A stretch of 64,000 bases of DNA from Nissolia schottii. Lineage: Eukaryota > Streptophyta > Magnoliopsida > Fabales > Fabaceae. The stretch is from assembly GCA_003254905.1 (NCBI GenBank), contig QANU01034095.1, forward strand, positions 364,219 through 428,218, in the 5' to 3' direction. Below the pieces are notes generated by a model that was not told the origin of the DNA, made no database searches, and saw only the letters and a list, made by a program, of their open reading frames with translations. Position 1 is the stretch's first letter, and every line of letters begins with the position of its first letter. Shown one piece after another: positions 36,005 through 46,808 of the stretch. Made by a program: the position numbers and the translations under genes.

Positions 36005-38170
36005 TTACATCTGCGCTGCATTCATCCTTTCATCATTTTCCTCCTCTTTGCTTACGTGGTCATGTTCATCCTGGTTTGAGCCAGCCAGCAATTGCTGATT
36101 TCCTATCATACTTTTGTTGCTCTTGACTAAGGATAGCTGGTCCATAGGAAGAGTATTCCTTTTGTAATTCCAGACAAGCATTGAAATATAATCTTGAGGC
36201 GAAACAAGGCCTCGTTCCCTAATGCAACTCCGTTGCTCCTCCAATGTCTTTGGATCCTCTAGTTTTATGTATTCCAGCAGTGACTTTTCATGATCTGGTC
36301 TCCAATTACTAGGGAATGGGGTGTAATCTGCTTCAGGTACAAGAGACATCCTTGTATATTTGAGTCCGTCGATTGATTCGGCGAGACCCATCCTCAGCAA
36401 ATTCTGGTACTCTTGGGTCTGCCCCTTTTTCTCCTTCAGCGGACGGCTCAGGTTACGCGAACCGATCTTGTATACTTTTGCCCGCGAACGAAGCTTGTAT
36501 TTTGCAGCATATAGCTTTGCGAGCGAGCCCCTTATGATGTAAGAGCAAAAGTTCACAATCTTTTTCCTATTATCTGCATACCTATACCACTCAACCATGG
36601 TGGACAAGAACTTGTTCATTTGAGCATTGGTATGAGCTTGAGTGGCATGAAACATTCTAAAGCAAGGCTGGGGATCCGGATCCCTATCTCCCTTGAGAAA
36701 GTTCAACTTCCTAAATTGCTTAATGCATTGCTTCAAGCTTGCCGTGACCGACAAAAGGGTTCCTACACCCTTCTCACTTATGATTTTACCGCCGGATGCG
36801 GTGTACCTAAGAGTTGGATAAACAACCCTCCTACATAGCACATGATCAAGAAACATTATACCTTTAGTTATATGCTCTATGGGAAGGCACTCATTGTCAA
36901 GCTTGAGCATATACTTCTGATCACAAAACTCAATCAACTGCTTCCTCAGCGTCGCCGCGTCGGCCCTAGGCCCTCGAACACCGATCAAGATATGACCGCC
37001 ATACCGTATGTAATCCATCTTCCTCGTCTTATCCGGCCCACTTGTGGGCACAAACTCCGGCCAAGACGTGTTCCCTTGCTCTGCCTCCCCTTCAGGGCTA
37101 TTCCATATAACATCACTCTTGGAAGGAACATAGAACTCCTTGATCTTCCCTTCCATCCACTTATCCAACTCATCCAAGCAAATGTTAACCAGGAGCGGGC
37201 TAAGAACCCCACAATGCCCCCAATTGGGGACCTTCTCGGCCTCCTCTGGAGCAAAACCGAAAAAGGCATCCAACCAATAAGGATCAGGCTTAGGCTCATC
37301 CTCAGCCAACACCCTCTTCTTCTGGTACTTCCTCCTCTTCTTCTTCTCCTTCTTCTCATCGTTCTCCTTGGTCGTGACCACCGGAGTAACCAGCGCTGCC
37401 TTCAGCAAATCCACCACCATCTTATCCCTGACATCCCTCAACACAGAACCAATCACCAACCCAACCTTCATTCCATCCAAAAGGGTGCTCAAATCACCCT
37501 TTACATACCACAAGTACCCTGCAAAGCTCCTCCTAATCACCCTCAACACCGTGTGGGCGGTCCTACCGGGCCGAAAAGCATAGCTCTTGGGCGAAAACCG
37601 AGCCTCATAGATTGGCTCCAGGATCATGAGCAAAACCTCCTGAACGATCTTGTCTTGAAAAGGGGCTGGTTGCGTGGTGGTTAAGATGGCTTTGATTTTG
37701 CGCTTGGAGAGGGACTCGTAATCGGTTTTGTCCTTGGGGGACTTGATGAAGAACTTGAGGCGCTGGCCCCAGCGGAAGCGGCCGTCGAGGACGGCGTTGC
37801 GGAGGGCGAGGAGGTCGGAGAGGGCGGAGGAGGGGACGGAGGAGCGGGGGAGGTAGGAGCCGGTGTCGTCGGCGCAGACCTTCTGGTAGGCGAGGAGCCA
37901 GAGGTCGAGGCGGCGGAGGGAAGGAGAGAGGTTGGTGACTGTGGCGTCGGGGCGGCGGAAGCTGTCGACCCAGGATTGGGAGAGGAGGGAGATGGGGTCG
38001 TCTTTGAGGAGGAGGGTGGCGGGGTCGGTGGGATCCAGCGGGCGGCGGTGGGGGGGAGCGGAGTAGAGGTTGCAGCGGTGGAGGAAAGTGGCGGCGGTGG
38101 TGGAGAGGGGGTTGGGGGTGGCGGAGAGGAGGTGGCGGGCGAAGAGGGTGAGGCGTCGATGATGATGCAT
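36005..38170 (-). CDS. Nucleus-encoded mitochondrial group II intron maturase, nMAT1-like
   Basis: A single exon encodes 721 residues. The N-terminus (about 1-35) is rich in Arg, Ser and Ala and low in acid, fitting a mitochondrial targeting peptide. An RT-like domain follows: the FRPGRTAH block at 199-206, then GVLSPLLVNICLDELD near 321-336, then YIRYGGH at 387-393. This last block lies where active group II RTs have YADD, so the metal-binding aspartates are gone. A Lys/Arg-rich insert occupies about 268-286. The C-terminal part (about 490-640) corresponds to maturase domain X. I see no HNH endonuclease domain, which places it with nMAT1/nMAT2 rather than nMAT3/nMAT4. In Arabidopsis nMAT1 is needed to splice mitochondrial nad introns; the loss of YADD makes me prefer nMAT1, though nMAT2 is not excluded. 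The 5' part is GC-rich. Confidence 0.88.
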   Translation of the reverse strand: MHHHRRLTLFARHLLSATPNPLSTTAATFLHRCNLYSAPPHRRPLDPTDPATLLLKDDPISLLSQSWVDSFRRPDATVTNLSPSLRRLDLWLLAYQKVCADDTGSYLPRSSVPSSALSDLLALRNAVLDGRFRWGQRLKFFIKSPKDKTDYESLSKRKIKAILTTTQPAPFQDKIVQEVLLMILEPIYEARFSPKSYAFRPGRTAHTVLRVIRRSFAGYLWYVKGDLSTLLDGMKVGLVIGSVLRDVRDKMVVDLLKAALVTPVVTTKENDEKKEKKKRRKYQKKRVLAEDEPKPDPYWLDAFFGFAPEEAEKVPNWGHCGVLSPLLVNICLDELDKWMEGKIKEFYVPSKSDVIWNSPEGEAEQGNTSWPEFVPTSGPDKTRKMDYIRYGGHILIGVRGPRADAATLRKQLIEFCDQKYMLKLDNECLPIEHITKGIMFLDHVLCRRVVYPTLRYTASGGKIISEKGVGTLLSVTASLKQCIKQFRKLNFLKGDRDPDPQPCFRMFHATQAHTNAQMNKFLSTMVEWYRYADNRKKIVNFCSYIIRGSLAKLYAAKYKLRSRAKVYKIGSRNLSRPLKEKKGQTQEYQNLLRMGLAESIDGLKYTRMSLVPEADYTPFPSNWRPDHEKSLLEYIKLEDPKTLEEQRSCIRERGLVSPQDYISMLVWNYKRNTLPMDQLSLVKSNKSMIGNQQLLAGSNQDEHDHVSKEEENDERMNAAQM

Positions 38171-38246
38171 TGTTGATGTTTAGTTGTCAGGGCATTTCCG
38201 TGATTTTAGTTAGTTGGAGTGTGATTGAGATGCAATTTGGAAAGTG

Positions 38247-38303
38247 ACGATGATGATGATGATGATGATGATGAGGAGGAGGAGGAGGAGGAGGAGGAGG
38301 AGG
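38247..38303. repeat. (GAT)n(GAG)n compound microsatellite upstream of the maturase gene
   Basis: About eight GAT units run into about ten GAG units, 77 bases upstream of the maturase ATG. On the maturase strand this is an ATC/CTC tract in the leader or core promoter. Confidence 0.85.
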
Positions 38304-38517
38304 GTGGGAATGGGAATGGAAGGAAACGGTAGAACAGCAAAACCCCCATCAACCAAAAACCCTGGGGGGAGTGGTCAAATGTTTATTTCTGCTGTTCGCT
38401 TATTTATTTAATTTTTGTATTATTAAACGAAAAATGCCATTACACTATTCCGTCTTCTCTAATTCAATTATTATTCACTTTCTTACGCTTATTCTTTTTT
38501 TTTAAAAAGAGTAAGAG

Positions 38518-39260
38518 GTCAATTTGGTGCCTCTCCAAACTACTAGTAGCCGAGTTTGGTCCTTATTTTTAAACCTAGGTCAATGGTCAAGCTAATCTTT
38601 AGTTTATTTTTTAAGGATAGTTTAATTCTTAATTATATTTTATATAGCATATTTTTATTTAAATATATTAATAACATTATTGTCATTATCTTTATTTTCC
38701 TATTTTAGTCCCTATTTTCCTCTCTTTCACATGCTCTTAGAGTACATTTAACGTGTGTTCTACAAATATTATCTAAAGATTAAAAAATTAATGGCACATA
38801 ATGCTCATGGAGCACTCATTAAATGTATTCTAGAAACATACAAGAATTTCTCCTCCCATGCTCTCTCTTGTGTGGGTGGTTGAGGGTGCAATGTTGGAGA
38901 CAAATATCGTAGACATAGAAGTGCCCCGATGATGTTGTAAAAGCGGAGGCAGTGGTCACAAATTGGCTGAAACAAAACAACCATAGATGATGCAATCGAA
39001 CGAGTGTTGGAGCAGGAAATGTCAGAGTGATTGAGAAAGAGTGAAATAGAAGGACTAAGATAGGGGAAGAGGAAAAATGACGATAATGTCCTTAATGTGT
39101 TAAACTATATTTCTTAAAATGTATTTTAAGCACATTTATGAAGCGTGACTAAGCAGAAACAGATTAACACGAAATTTTAAATTGGCATGGACCAAATTGG
39201 CTAAGTTTGAAATTGACAAGAACCAAGTTGGACATCTTTTTTCTTAACGACCAAATTGAC
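38518..39260. mobile_element. Inverted-repeat element, possibly MULE-like
   Basis: The left end has GTCAATTTGGT (38518-38528) and the right end its inverse ACCAAATTGAC (39250-39260). Further in, ATTATTGTCATT near 38672-38684 pairs loosely with AATGACGATAATGT near 39075. The arms are long and diverged, about 200 bp each. The middle (38870-39010) is GC-richer and unlike the arms. No target duplication is clear. Confidence 0.45.
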
Positions 39261-39284
39261 TCATTAGTAATTTAATAAGGATCA

Positions 39285-39705
39285 AAATAACCCTTTATTC
39301 TTTTAAAAAATTTAATTTGATCATTTATTTATTGAATGTCAATCAATTTGGTCCTCTATTAGTTCTCTATTTCGTTCACTAACTAAAAATGACGAGGTGG
39401 CAGTGAAAAGAGCCAAAACGACGTTGTTTTGCAAAATTAAAAAAAAAAATTGAGTTTGTCTAAACTGGCGCCGTTTTGGGAAGGCTCATTACCTTAGACT
39501 TTTTTTTTGGCATCAAAATGACATTATTTTGGTCATTGAACAACCACACTAACACCTTATGTTACAATAAAGATTAGGAGATTAACAGATGACTAAAGTG
39601 ACTGTCGATTTACAAATAGAAAACAAAACTAAACATTTAAAAAAATAGAGGACCAAATTAAATAAATGAGTATAGTTAGAGGACTAAAAGAGAATTTTAC
39701 CCTTA
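39285..39705. mobile_element. Second inverted-repeat MITE beside the previous one
   Basis: Left arm motifs ATAACCCTTTATTCTTTT and ATTTGGTCCTCTATT (39288-39360) recur inverted at the right as AATAGAGGACCAAATT and AAAAGAGAATTTTACCCTTA (39644-39704). The centre carries AAAACGACGTTGTTTTG-like sequence and no coding frame. The superfamily is not determined. Confidence 0.5.
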
Positions 39706-39980
39706 CACTATTTTAGTATGGGAAAAGTAGGACACTTGTTAAGGAGATAAAAGTAGAATGTTCGGTTTTTTCTTTCATATTTCCACTGCATTAAAGAATT
39801 AGAAAGTTTAGTTTTCCAATATGATATTTTCTTCTTTTTTTTTACTTTCTTAACAAGTGCTTTTAATGTACTTGTTAGTAAACCGTCTTTTTGATACTTA
39901 CTAACTTATGTTGGGTCTAATAGAAAAAGAGTCAATCTATAACTATGATTTGAGTTACACTTGAAAGTGTAGTATTTCAA

Positions 39981-40351
39981 GTGTGAATGTTAAAGTTTCA
40001 CATTGATGAAATCTGGATTAAGTGAAGAGTATATATTTGGAAAGACCCATAAACTCATTGCCTTAAGGTTTTGGGTCAAGATGTGGCGTCTAACCCGCTT
40101 TGTGTCTCACTTAGCCCGTTTGTTTAAAAATCTCCTCCGAATTTGGGCTCCCCTCACCGCTTTAAGCCTAATGATGCGTGTTTGCCGTGAGAAGAAGCTT
40201 GTACAGAAGGGGAGCATACTGATGTGAATGTTAAAGTCCCACATTCGATGAAATATCGATGAAATATGTCTAAGCCGCTTTGTGTCTCACTTAACCCATT
40301 TATTTAAAAATCTCCTTCGAATTTGGGCTCTCCCCACACTTTTAAGCCTAA
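39981..40351 (+). repeat. Diverged direct repeat, LTR- or TRIM-like
   Basis: Two copies start GTGAATGTTAAAGT (39981 and 40224) and end TTTAAGCCTA (about 40171 and 40351). They share CGCTTTGTGTCTCACTTA and AATTTGGGCTC. The first copy has an insertion of about 60 bases near 40010-40085. Between them is about 50 bases. This could be two small LTRs with almost no internal region, or a local duplication. Confidence 0.5.
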
Positions 40352-40742
40352 CAAAAAGAGTCATACACACTTAAATTGTCTGACACTACTTAAACATGAC
40401 TGTTAATAAAAAATACATGTGTAAAAAACACACAATATTTCTACAATTTGATTCCAACAAAAGAAAAATACGTTGTTTTGAATTTAATCCACTGATAATC
40501 GAAAATTATTAGTTGCATTGTGCTGATGGCTAAATAGGCATAGTTCACGGCCAACTGGTTAAGTTAGATTTGAACTAGGTGAGTGATGGCTACCGTGCAC
40601 AACAGGAAAAGTTAGGTCTTGGCAGTGGCAGAACTAAAAAATCTAGTGGGGCAAGACATAATTATAATAAGAGGTATTATATAATTAAATTTAGGGATAA
40701 AAAATATATTAATTTAATATAAATCAATTTCTCCTTATCAAA

Positions 40743-41395
40743 ATGCTCCCAACACTGGTGATCTTTGGTTCTCCTTTAGTTTGCAGCCGTGTCTATGTGA
40801 GTTCCTCCATCAATCTCAAATTAAATCACGTTGATCGTTGGATTCATTGGGATTTTCCTTCGACTAGTTGGGTGGTTGCAAGCTGTGATGGTTTTGTTTT
40901 GTGTTCTGGAAGCGCAAGTTGTGGTGGCCTTATAAGGGATAAAGCTGGCTCTTTTGTCAATGGCATCTTGGCTAAGCTTAGCATCGCCTCTATTATGATT
41001 GCAAAGCTTTGGGGGATATTTCATGTGGTGTTGGCTACCAAGCATTTGGGTTTTTGCCATGTTTAGAGGAGCGTGTTGCAATTAATTCACTCATGTCACA
41101 TTCAAGCCTATTCTGCCTTCTTCATTGTTGACAAAATTCGAGAGCTTCTTGCGCCCCATTGGGAGGTCTATCTCAATCACATTTTTAGAGAGGCAAATAA
41201 AGTGGCATATGGCTTTGCTCGTTTAAGCCAAGTTTTGGATTTCTTTGAAGTTAAGTGGTTTGATGAAGCCCATTCATCTGTCCATCTCAATTTATGGGAT
41301 GATCTGAGGCAGGAGAACTAGTGTAAAGGTAGTTAGGTTTTCCTATTTTGTTTTATTGCTTTTTGGCCTTTTAGCCCCAACCCTCATAAAAAAAC
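40743..41395 (+). mobile_element. 5'-truncated LINE with an RNase H-like remnant
   Basis: A 10-bp direct repeat CCTTATCAAA flanks the block (40733-40742 and 41396-41405). An A-run precedes the second copy, as expected for target-primed reverse transcription. The coding remnant is an RNase H-like (RVT_3) domain: SCGGLIRDKAGSFVNG near 40918, then LWGIFH, then HIFREANKVAYGFAR near 41178 in another frame. A stop at 41064-41066 and a frame change interrupt it. The 3' tail has GTTAGGTTTTCC and a TTTTGGCCTTTTAGCCCC block that resembles 45271-45315. Confidence 0.8.
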
Positions 41396-41405
41396 CCTTA
41401 TCAAA

Positions 41406-42855
41406 TATAGAAAATGAATTTGTTAGATTTAAACAAGTTACACAAAGAAGTATTTCAATATTCACTTTAGCATAACAATTGTTAATTGAAATTATTTATG
41501 AATCACTTGATAGGATAATTTAACTTAAAACAGAAATGTTTTGTGTAACGAGTTTATTTGCAATTAATTATCATTATACATATAGCGTATAATTATACAC
41601 AACGCACACGCCTCAATCCCGAACTCGTTCTCGGCATCGTTTTCACTCATCGTCTTCAACCTCTTATCCTTGTTATGTTATGTTTATCATTGTCATCCTT
41701 GTCATTCTCTCATCCTCTCATCACCGTCAACCTTTCTTTGATTATCCTTTCATCATCATCATTCAATTTTCTGTTATGTTTATTATCATCGTCATCATCG
41801 TTTTCATGCTTTTTTTTTCTTCGATTTCCATGGAGAGTTTTGTTCTTTGACGTCTCTGTGAAATTCTAATGTACTGGAGCTTTATACGTTCTAATGCACA
41901 TTCATCACTGACATGCATATGACAGAAAATTGAATGTGCAAACTTTAAATGGGCAAATGCGCAAACATTATCCACGGGCCACAGGTTCTGTCTTTGTTGT
42001 GGAAGAGGATGTGCATTTTGGCACATTCTTAACCTTTCTACAATTAATCCATAAATATTATAAACATTTTGACACAATTTTTTACATATTATCATGAATA
42101 AACATTAGATGGTGTGATATAAGCATTACGTGTTTGTCACAAATGCATAAAAATACAGAATCTGATGTGTTGTAGAAGTGTGCAAACTTTAAATGGGCGT
42201 ATGCACAAACATTAAATTGGCTTATGCGTAAATATTATGGGCGCATTCACGAAGCAGGAAGCGTGCATTCACGCGCTAGTGGGTGAGAATGGGATGGAAA
42301 GTGGAGAGGGCGGGTATTTTGGGGAGCCCATAGTATTTCAATACGAGTGTATGTATGGTGTATGGAATATGGGTGTACATGTAACATTACTAAACTTAAA
42401 AATAGTGCAACTAATGCATTAGAAAACAAGTTACGAGGAAGAATAAATTATTAAAACACGAAATTCATGCAATATAAGGAATGCATTAAAAATATATATA
42501 AAATTGTTAATTCATTTTAATAAATTTTTTTATAATTTGAGTGAGGGAGGGGGGCTTGGGGCAAACTTGATTAAACAAGGAGAACAAAACTAGGTATATA
42601 TCGATATATTAGTAAGAATTTCCCAAATTCTTGCAGGGCATGTGCCTCGCTATTTAACATGTAGATCTGTCATTGGGTTTTTAGGAAGGTATATCCCAGG
42701 CAGCGCTATCTTATGTTGGGGAATTTGAGTTATGTGGATCGGTGGTGTGAAAGGCGAGATTGCCCCTTGTTCGACCAAGTTAAGGATGCAGGTCCATGGG
42801 GGATCCATGTGGAGAAGAGAACTACCTTCTCTGTTCTTTGAAACCGACTTAAGGA
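41406..42855. other. Intergenic DNA
   Basis: No gene is supported. There are T- and CA-rich stretches and two short repeated phrases (CAAACTTTAAATGGGC near 41939 and 42183). A G-rich run lies near 42546-42565. Confidence 0.5.
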
Positions 42856-43592
42856 TAGGGATGGCAAAATGGCCCGCAGGCAGGGGTGGGCTGCTTGCCA
42901 ATTTTTGTGAGACGGACAAAAATTTTGAGCTTATTTAATTTTTTTCAATTCGTGAGGACTGGTTTGTTTAACTCGCAGGTTGACGCAAGTTGAAGCGGGG
43001 CATGACGAGTTGGCTCGCAGGTTGAGGTTACATTAAAAAATAAAAAAATAAATGGGCAAAAAAAATTGTGTTGATTTATTTTATATTTGTGGACATGGTT
43101 TATTTTGTAAACATGGAGTTACTTCATGTTATTATATGTATGTGTATATATATACACACACACACATTTGTGGTGTAGTATGTATTTTTTTTAGTAGCAT
43201 ATACCACAGGTCCTTTAAGCACCCAACTATCAGTAGATTTGAAGAGCTAAATATGTATTGTGTTTCAGCTCAAAACATGTTTTCATGGTGTTCATAGAGC
43301 TAGACCAATGTTGTCCTAAATTTTAGTTTTTCCTCCCAAAATGAAATTAAACAATATCACTCATTCTTTTTCATTCAGTTAATGACTTCGTGGACAAAAG
43401 AATTTTATCCCAAAAGAAAAGTCAAATAAGCATTGTTAAATACTTAAATTTTTTATTCTAGCTTGTGGGTCGAACAAAATGTGAAACGAATATGAATTTT
43501 TGACCTATATAAAAAATTAACTCATCCTTCCGTGCCTCGTTTACACGAGGGCTAAACATGGGTCGACCTGTCTTCCCCTTTTGCCATCCCTA
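42856..43592. mobile_element. Non-autonomous hAT element (MITE), 737 bp
   Basis: A perfect 8-bp target duplication CTTAAGGA (42848-42855 and 43593-43600) flanks an element whose two ends share the inverted repeat TAGGGATGGCAAAA. There is no transposase sequence. A CA microsatellite lies near 43150-43165. Both the terminal repeat and the target length agree with hAT, and the ends match the right end of 13078-14222. Confidence 0.93.
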
Positions 43593-44818
43593 CTTAAGGA
43601 AACTAAAGTCAACTTCGACAAAAGAATAAGAACACTTAATGTGTTCGTCTCATATGAGCCAAACTCTTAGGCATTATATGGTTATGGGGCACAAGACTAA
43701 AATATAGAGACATGATGATAAAGACATAAAAATTAAGTTTTTAAGTTAGTCTTATATGTTTTATTTGGTGATGGTATATAAAACACAATTATTGTATTCG
43801 CATCCTGTTTAATTTAATGGTAACAATACATAAAAATCATGACAAAAGACATGAAATACTCTTTGCATCCACAAAATTATTAGAAGTAAAGAAAAAAAGG
43901 AGGAAAAGAAATCAAAATCAAACATAAAAGTCTAGGATTCATTGTGCTCATATTCTGCTTCCTTTGTCGACGATTTTGTTTCATTGTGCTTAGGTCTTGC
44001 TTCATTTGTGCAAACAAAATGAGTGTCATAATTAAAGTAAAAAAGAATCCCATTTTGCACTCATGAAAGTAGGAATAGAAAAAACCTTACACCTCTCCAA
44101 ACCATAAAAAACGAAATAGAGAAGTGTACAAGTCAAGAGCAAAAGGAAACTTACAAGGGCAGCAATAACGACGAGGAACAATGGTGAGAAACGAAGCGTT
44201 GAAGCTCGACAGCAATGAACAACATCGGCGTTGAAGATTCTCAGATGCTACAGACTCCTAACTCCCAAGCTCGAATGGAAGAGAAGGGATTTAAGTTTAG
44301 GGAAGGGAAAAGTTGTTAATAAAAAAATGACTTAGACAATATTAGAAGAGAACATTTCATTAAATCACTTACCTAATCTTGTGTCTTCGTGTTCCAACTA
44401 AATAAAGGTACAAAAAAATACATTGATTTTGTGTCTTGTAACACAATTTATTGTACCTATTTCTATAACCAAACAGAATCTTATGTCTTTGTACTCTTGT
44501 ATTTGTGTTCTGTATCAATAACCAAACAATGCGTTGCATACAAGCTGAGGGAGGATCAATGGGAGAAATGAAAAGGAAAAATAAACTCACTACATAAAAT
44601 GATAAGAGAAAAAGAGAGAACAATTGTAAGAAAACATAAAGAGCACCTAGAAAAACCCTCACAAAAGTATATATTGGAGTTTTCATTTCTCTTTATTTGT
44701 GAATTTACACCGACCTTAAGTCATTTCATCTCTAAAAGTTACAAATATGTCATAAAGTTGTCTTCCTCATTAATAAAACTCAATCTCTAATTATTAAAGC
44801 TAATTATCCTTGTGAATT

Positions 44819-45332
44819 GGTCGCTCTGGAGATCGAGCCTTGTTGCGACTTGTGGCGGCGTAATTCGAGATGAAAATGGTCATTGTATATCATCTTTTGC
44901 TAGCAATCTGGGCACCTGCCCTATTCTCCCTGAGCTATGGGGAATTCTCCATGGTTTGCTAGAGAGTACTTAATTGAAATTGTCTAAGGTGATTGTTGAG
45001 TCTAACTCCCTCATTGTTATGAATTTGATCAATAAGGGTTGGAGCCACAATCATCTTGCAGGAACATTGTTGAGGGAGATCAAGCACCTTATTAGTCTCT
45101 TTGAGAGCTTCATTTGTTCTCACATTTTTAGAAGGAAGCGTTATCACAGATGCACTTGCTACTTTTGCCCATAATTTGCCTGTGGGAGCTCATTTTTTTT
45201 AAACACCCCCACTTTCTTCCGTTTCTCTCAATTTATTTGTGGATTCTTGTAATATCCCTGTTATTAGGGAGAGTTAGGTTCCTTTGTTTTCTCTTTGGGC
45301 GTTTTGCCCTACCTTGTAAAAAAAAAGAGACT
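44819..45332 (+). mobile_element. Second 5'-truncated LINE tail with RNase H-like remnant
   Basis: The block shows TCGGVIRDENGH-like coding near 44850 (CGGVIRDENGH), then LPELWGILHGLL, then a TAA, then KVIVESNSLIVMNLI and SHIFRRKRYH. This is the order of an RVT_3 RNase H domain. The tail has AGTTAGGTTCCTTTG and TTGGGCGTTTTGCCC followed by nine A residues (45318-45326). A 9-bp direct repeat TTGTGAATT (44810-44818 and 45333-45341) fits a target duplication. Tail and domain resemble 40743-41395, so both come from one LINE family. Confidence 0.7.
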
Positions 45333-45341
45333 TTGTGAATT

Positions 45342-46560
45342 AGTACTATTTCATTTCATCCGGATGCCTTTTTATGCTCCACTTTGTCATCTCATATGAA
45401 TAAATTTGCTTTAAAGCCATTGTTGCTATTTTTGTGGGATAAAGGGTTATAATTTCTCAAGGAAATTCCTTTTTTCTTTTGATACTTTACTTAAGGAAAT
45501 TCTTCATTTTCAAGGGATATACTTTTTCATCGTTACAATTATCCTTTTCTCCGTAATTCCACAACTTGATGAATCTCCCTTCTCCAATATCTATTTGCAG
45601 ATCTACAAAGTCAACCAATCCAATAATAATAATAATAATAAATTTAAAAAACTAACTTTATTTAACTTTTAATTGTTAAATCTAAAAAGTCAATTTTTAA
45701 ATTTCATGAATTAAAATAACGCAAACTTATAATTTTAAGTATTAAAATAAACATTTTCACAGAACAAATTTATCAAAAATAAGCACTAACCCATTGTTTT
45801 ATTTTATAGCACCAAAAAAAATTATGTATTTGTCATATTGTACAGAAAAAATATTGAATTGATAGGCAATAAATGCCGCAAGCTTAGAGATGAGACCATA
45901 GCTTTTCTTCGGCCCCTTATGATTGCAAAATTTTATATGGAAAGCATGATTAGAAAAAGTAAATTGACCAAAAAACCGTGATCCAAAAAATTGAAGACAC
46001 GTTGAGTACTTCCCGTTAGCATGTGGACAATAATAATCCTCCAACTATGGTGGAGCAACCATAAATTGTTCTATAAGTATTATTTTACTAGATTTATATA
46101 TAAAAAAATACATATTCCTTTTACTCCACACCCATAAGTGTTTTTTTTTATTAAATAACAATATAAATATTAATAATCCCTTGAGTTTGTAAACAAAAAT
46201 TATAATAACAAAAATAATTCTCTTACATCACCACATTTTTTTTAACTTAAATAAAAATTATCTAATAAATATCCTTAAAACACTTATTAAATTTTTTTAA
46301 AAAAATTATATTAAAAATACAAATTCTTTATATCTCCATTATATTAAATACATTAAAAAATAAATATTTTTTGAAATTCCTTAATAAATAATTTTAGCAA
46401 AGTCCAAAAATAAAATAATAGAATTTTTTGTGAGTACAAAAAGAGCATTTTTGCCTTGAAACAAGTAAATGTGTGCAAAGGAGGAAAATAAAACTGTGGT
46501 ATAAGATATATGAATTTTAAATTTTACAGAAAATATATATACGAATGATTGACAATGGTT
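45342..46560. other. AT-rich intergenic DNA upstream of the SAPS gene
   Basis: No gene is seen. An AAT repeat lies at about 45621-45641. The right end becomes the promoter of the SAPS gene; the GC content rises abruptly at about 46600. Confidence 0.55.
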
Positions 46561-46808
46561 GCTACATGCTAATTCATCCGCTTGCAAAACAATCTTTTTT
46601 CTCCCGCGATTGAAGGTGGTTTTTGGTTCTCTCTCCGCGCTCCGATTCGATCTCTCCACTCTCCTCCTTAGCGATTCTAGGGTTTCCCCCACCTTCCGTC
46701 CTCCGATTCGATTTGGGGCCCCCGAGACGCTAGGGTTTCTGCGCGCTCTCTCAGATCCAATTTGTTGTTCTTCTTCTCGGAACTCTTCCCCACTCCCGAG
46801 AATTCAAC

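Noticed and set aside
36842-37684. 280-codon plus-strand open frame
   Set aside because: It lies wholly antisense to the conserved maturase frame in GC-rich sequence and has a composition set by the other strand (Pro/Leu/Arg runs). No family motif.
40620-40740. Possible transposon end around AAATCTAGTGGGGCAAGAC
   Set aside because: The phrase looks repeat-like, but no partner end or target duplication was found apart from that of the adjoining LINE.
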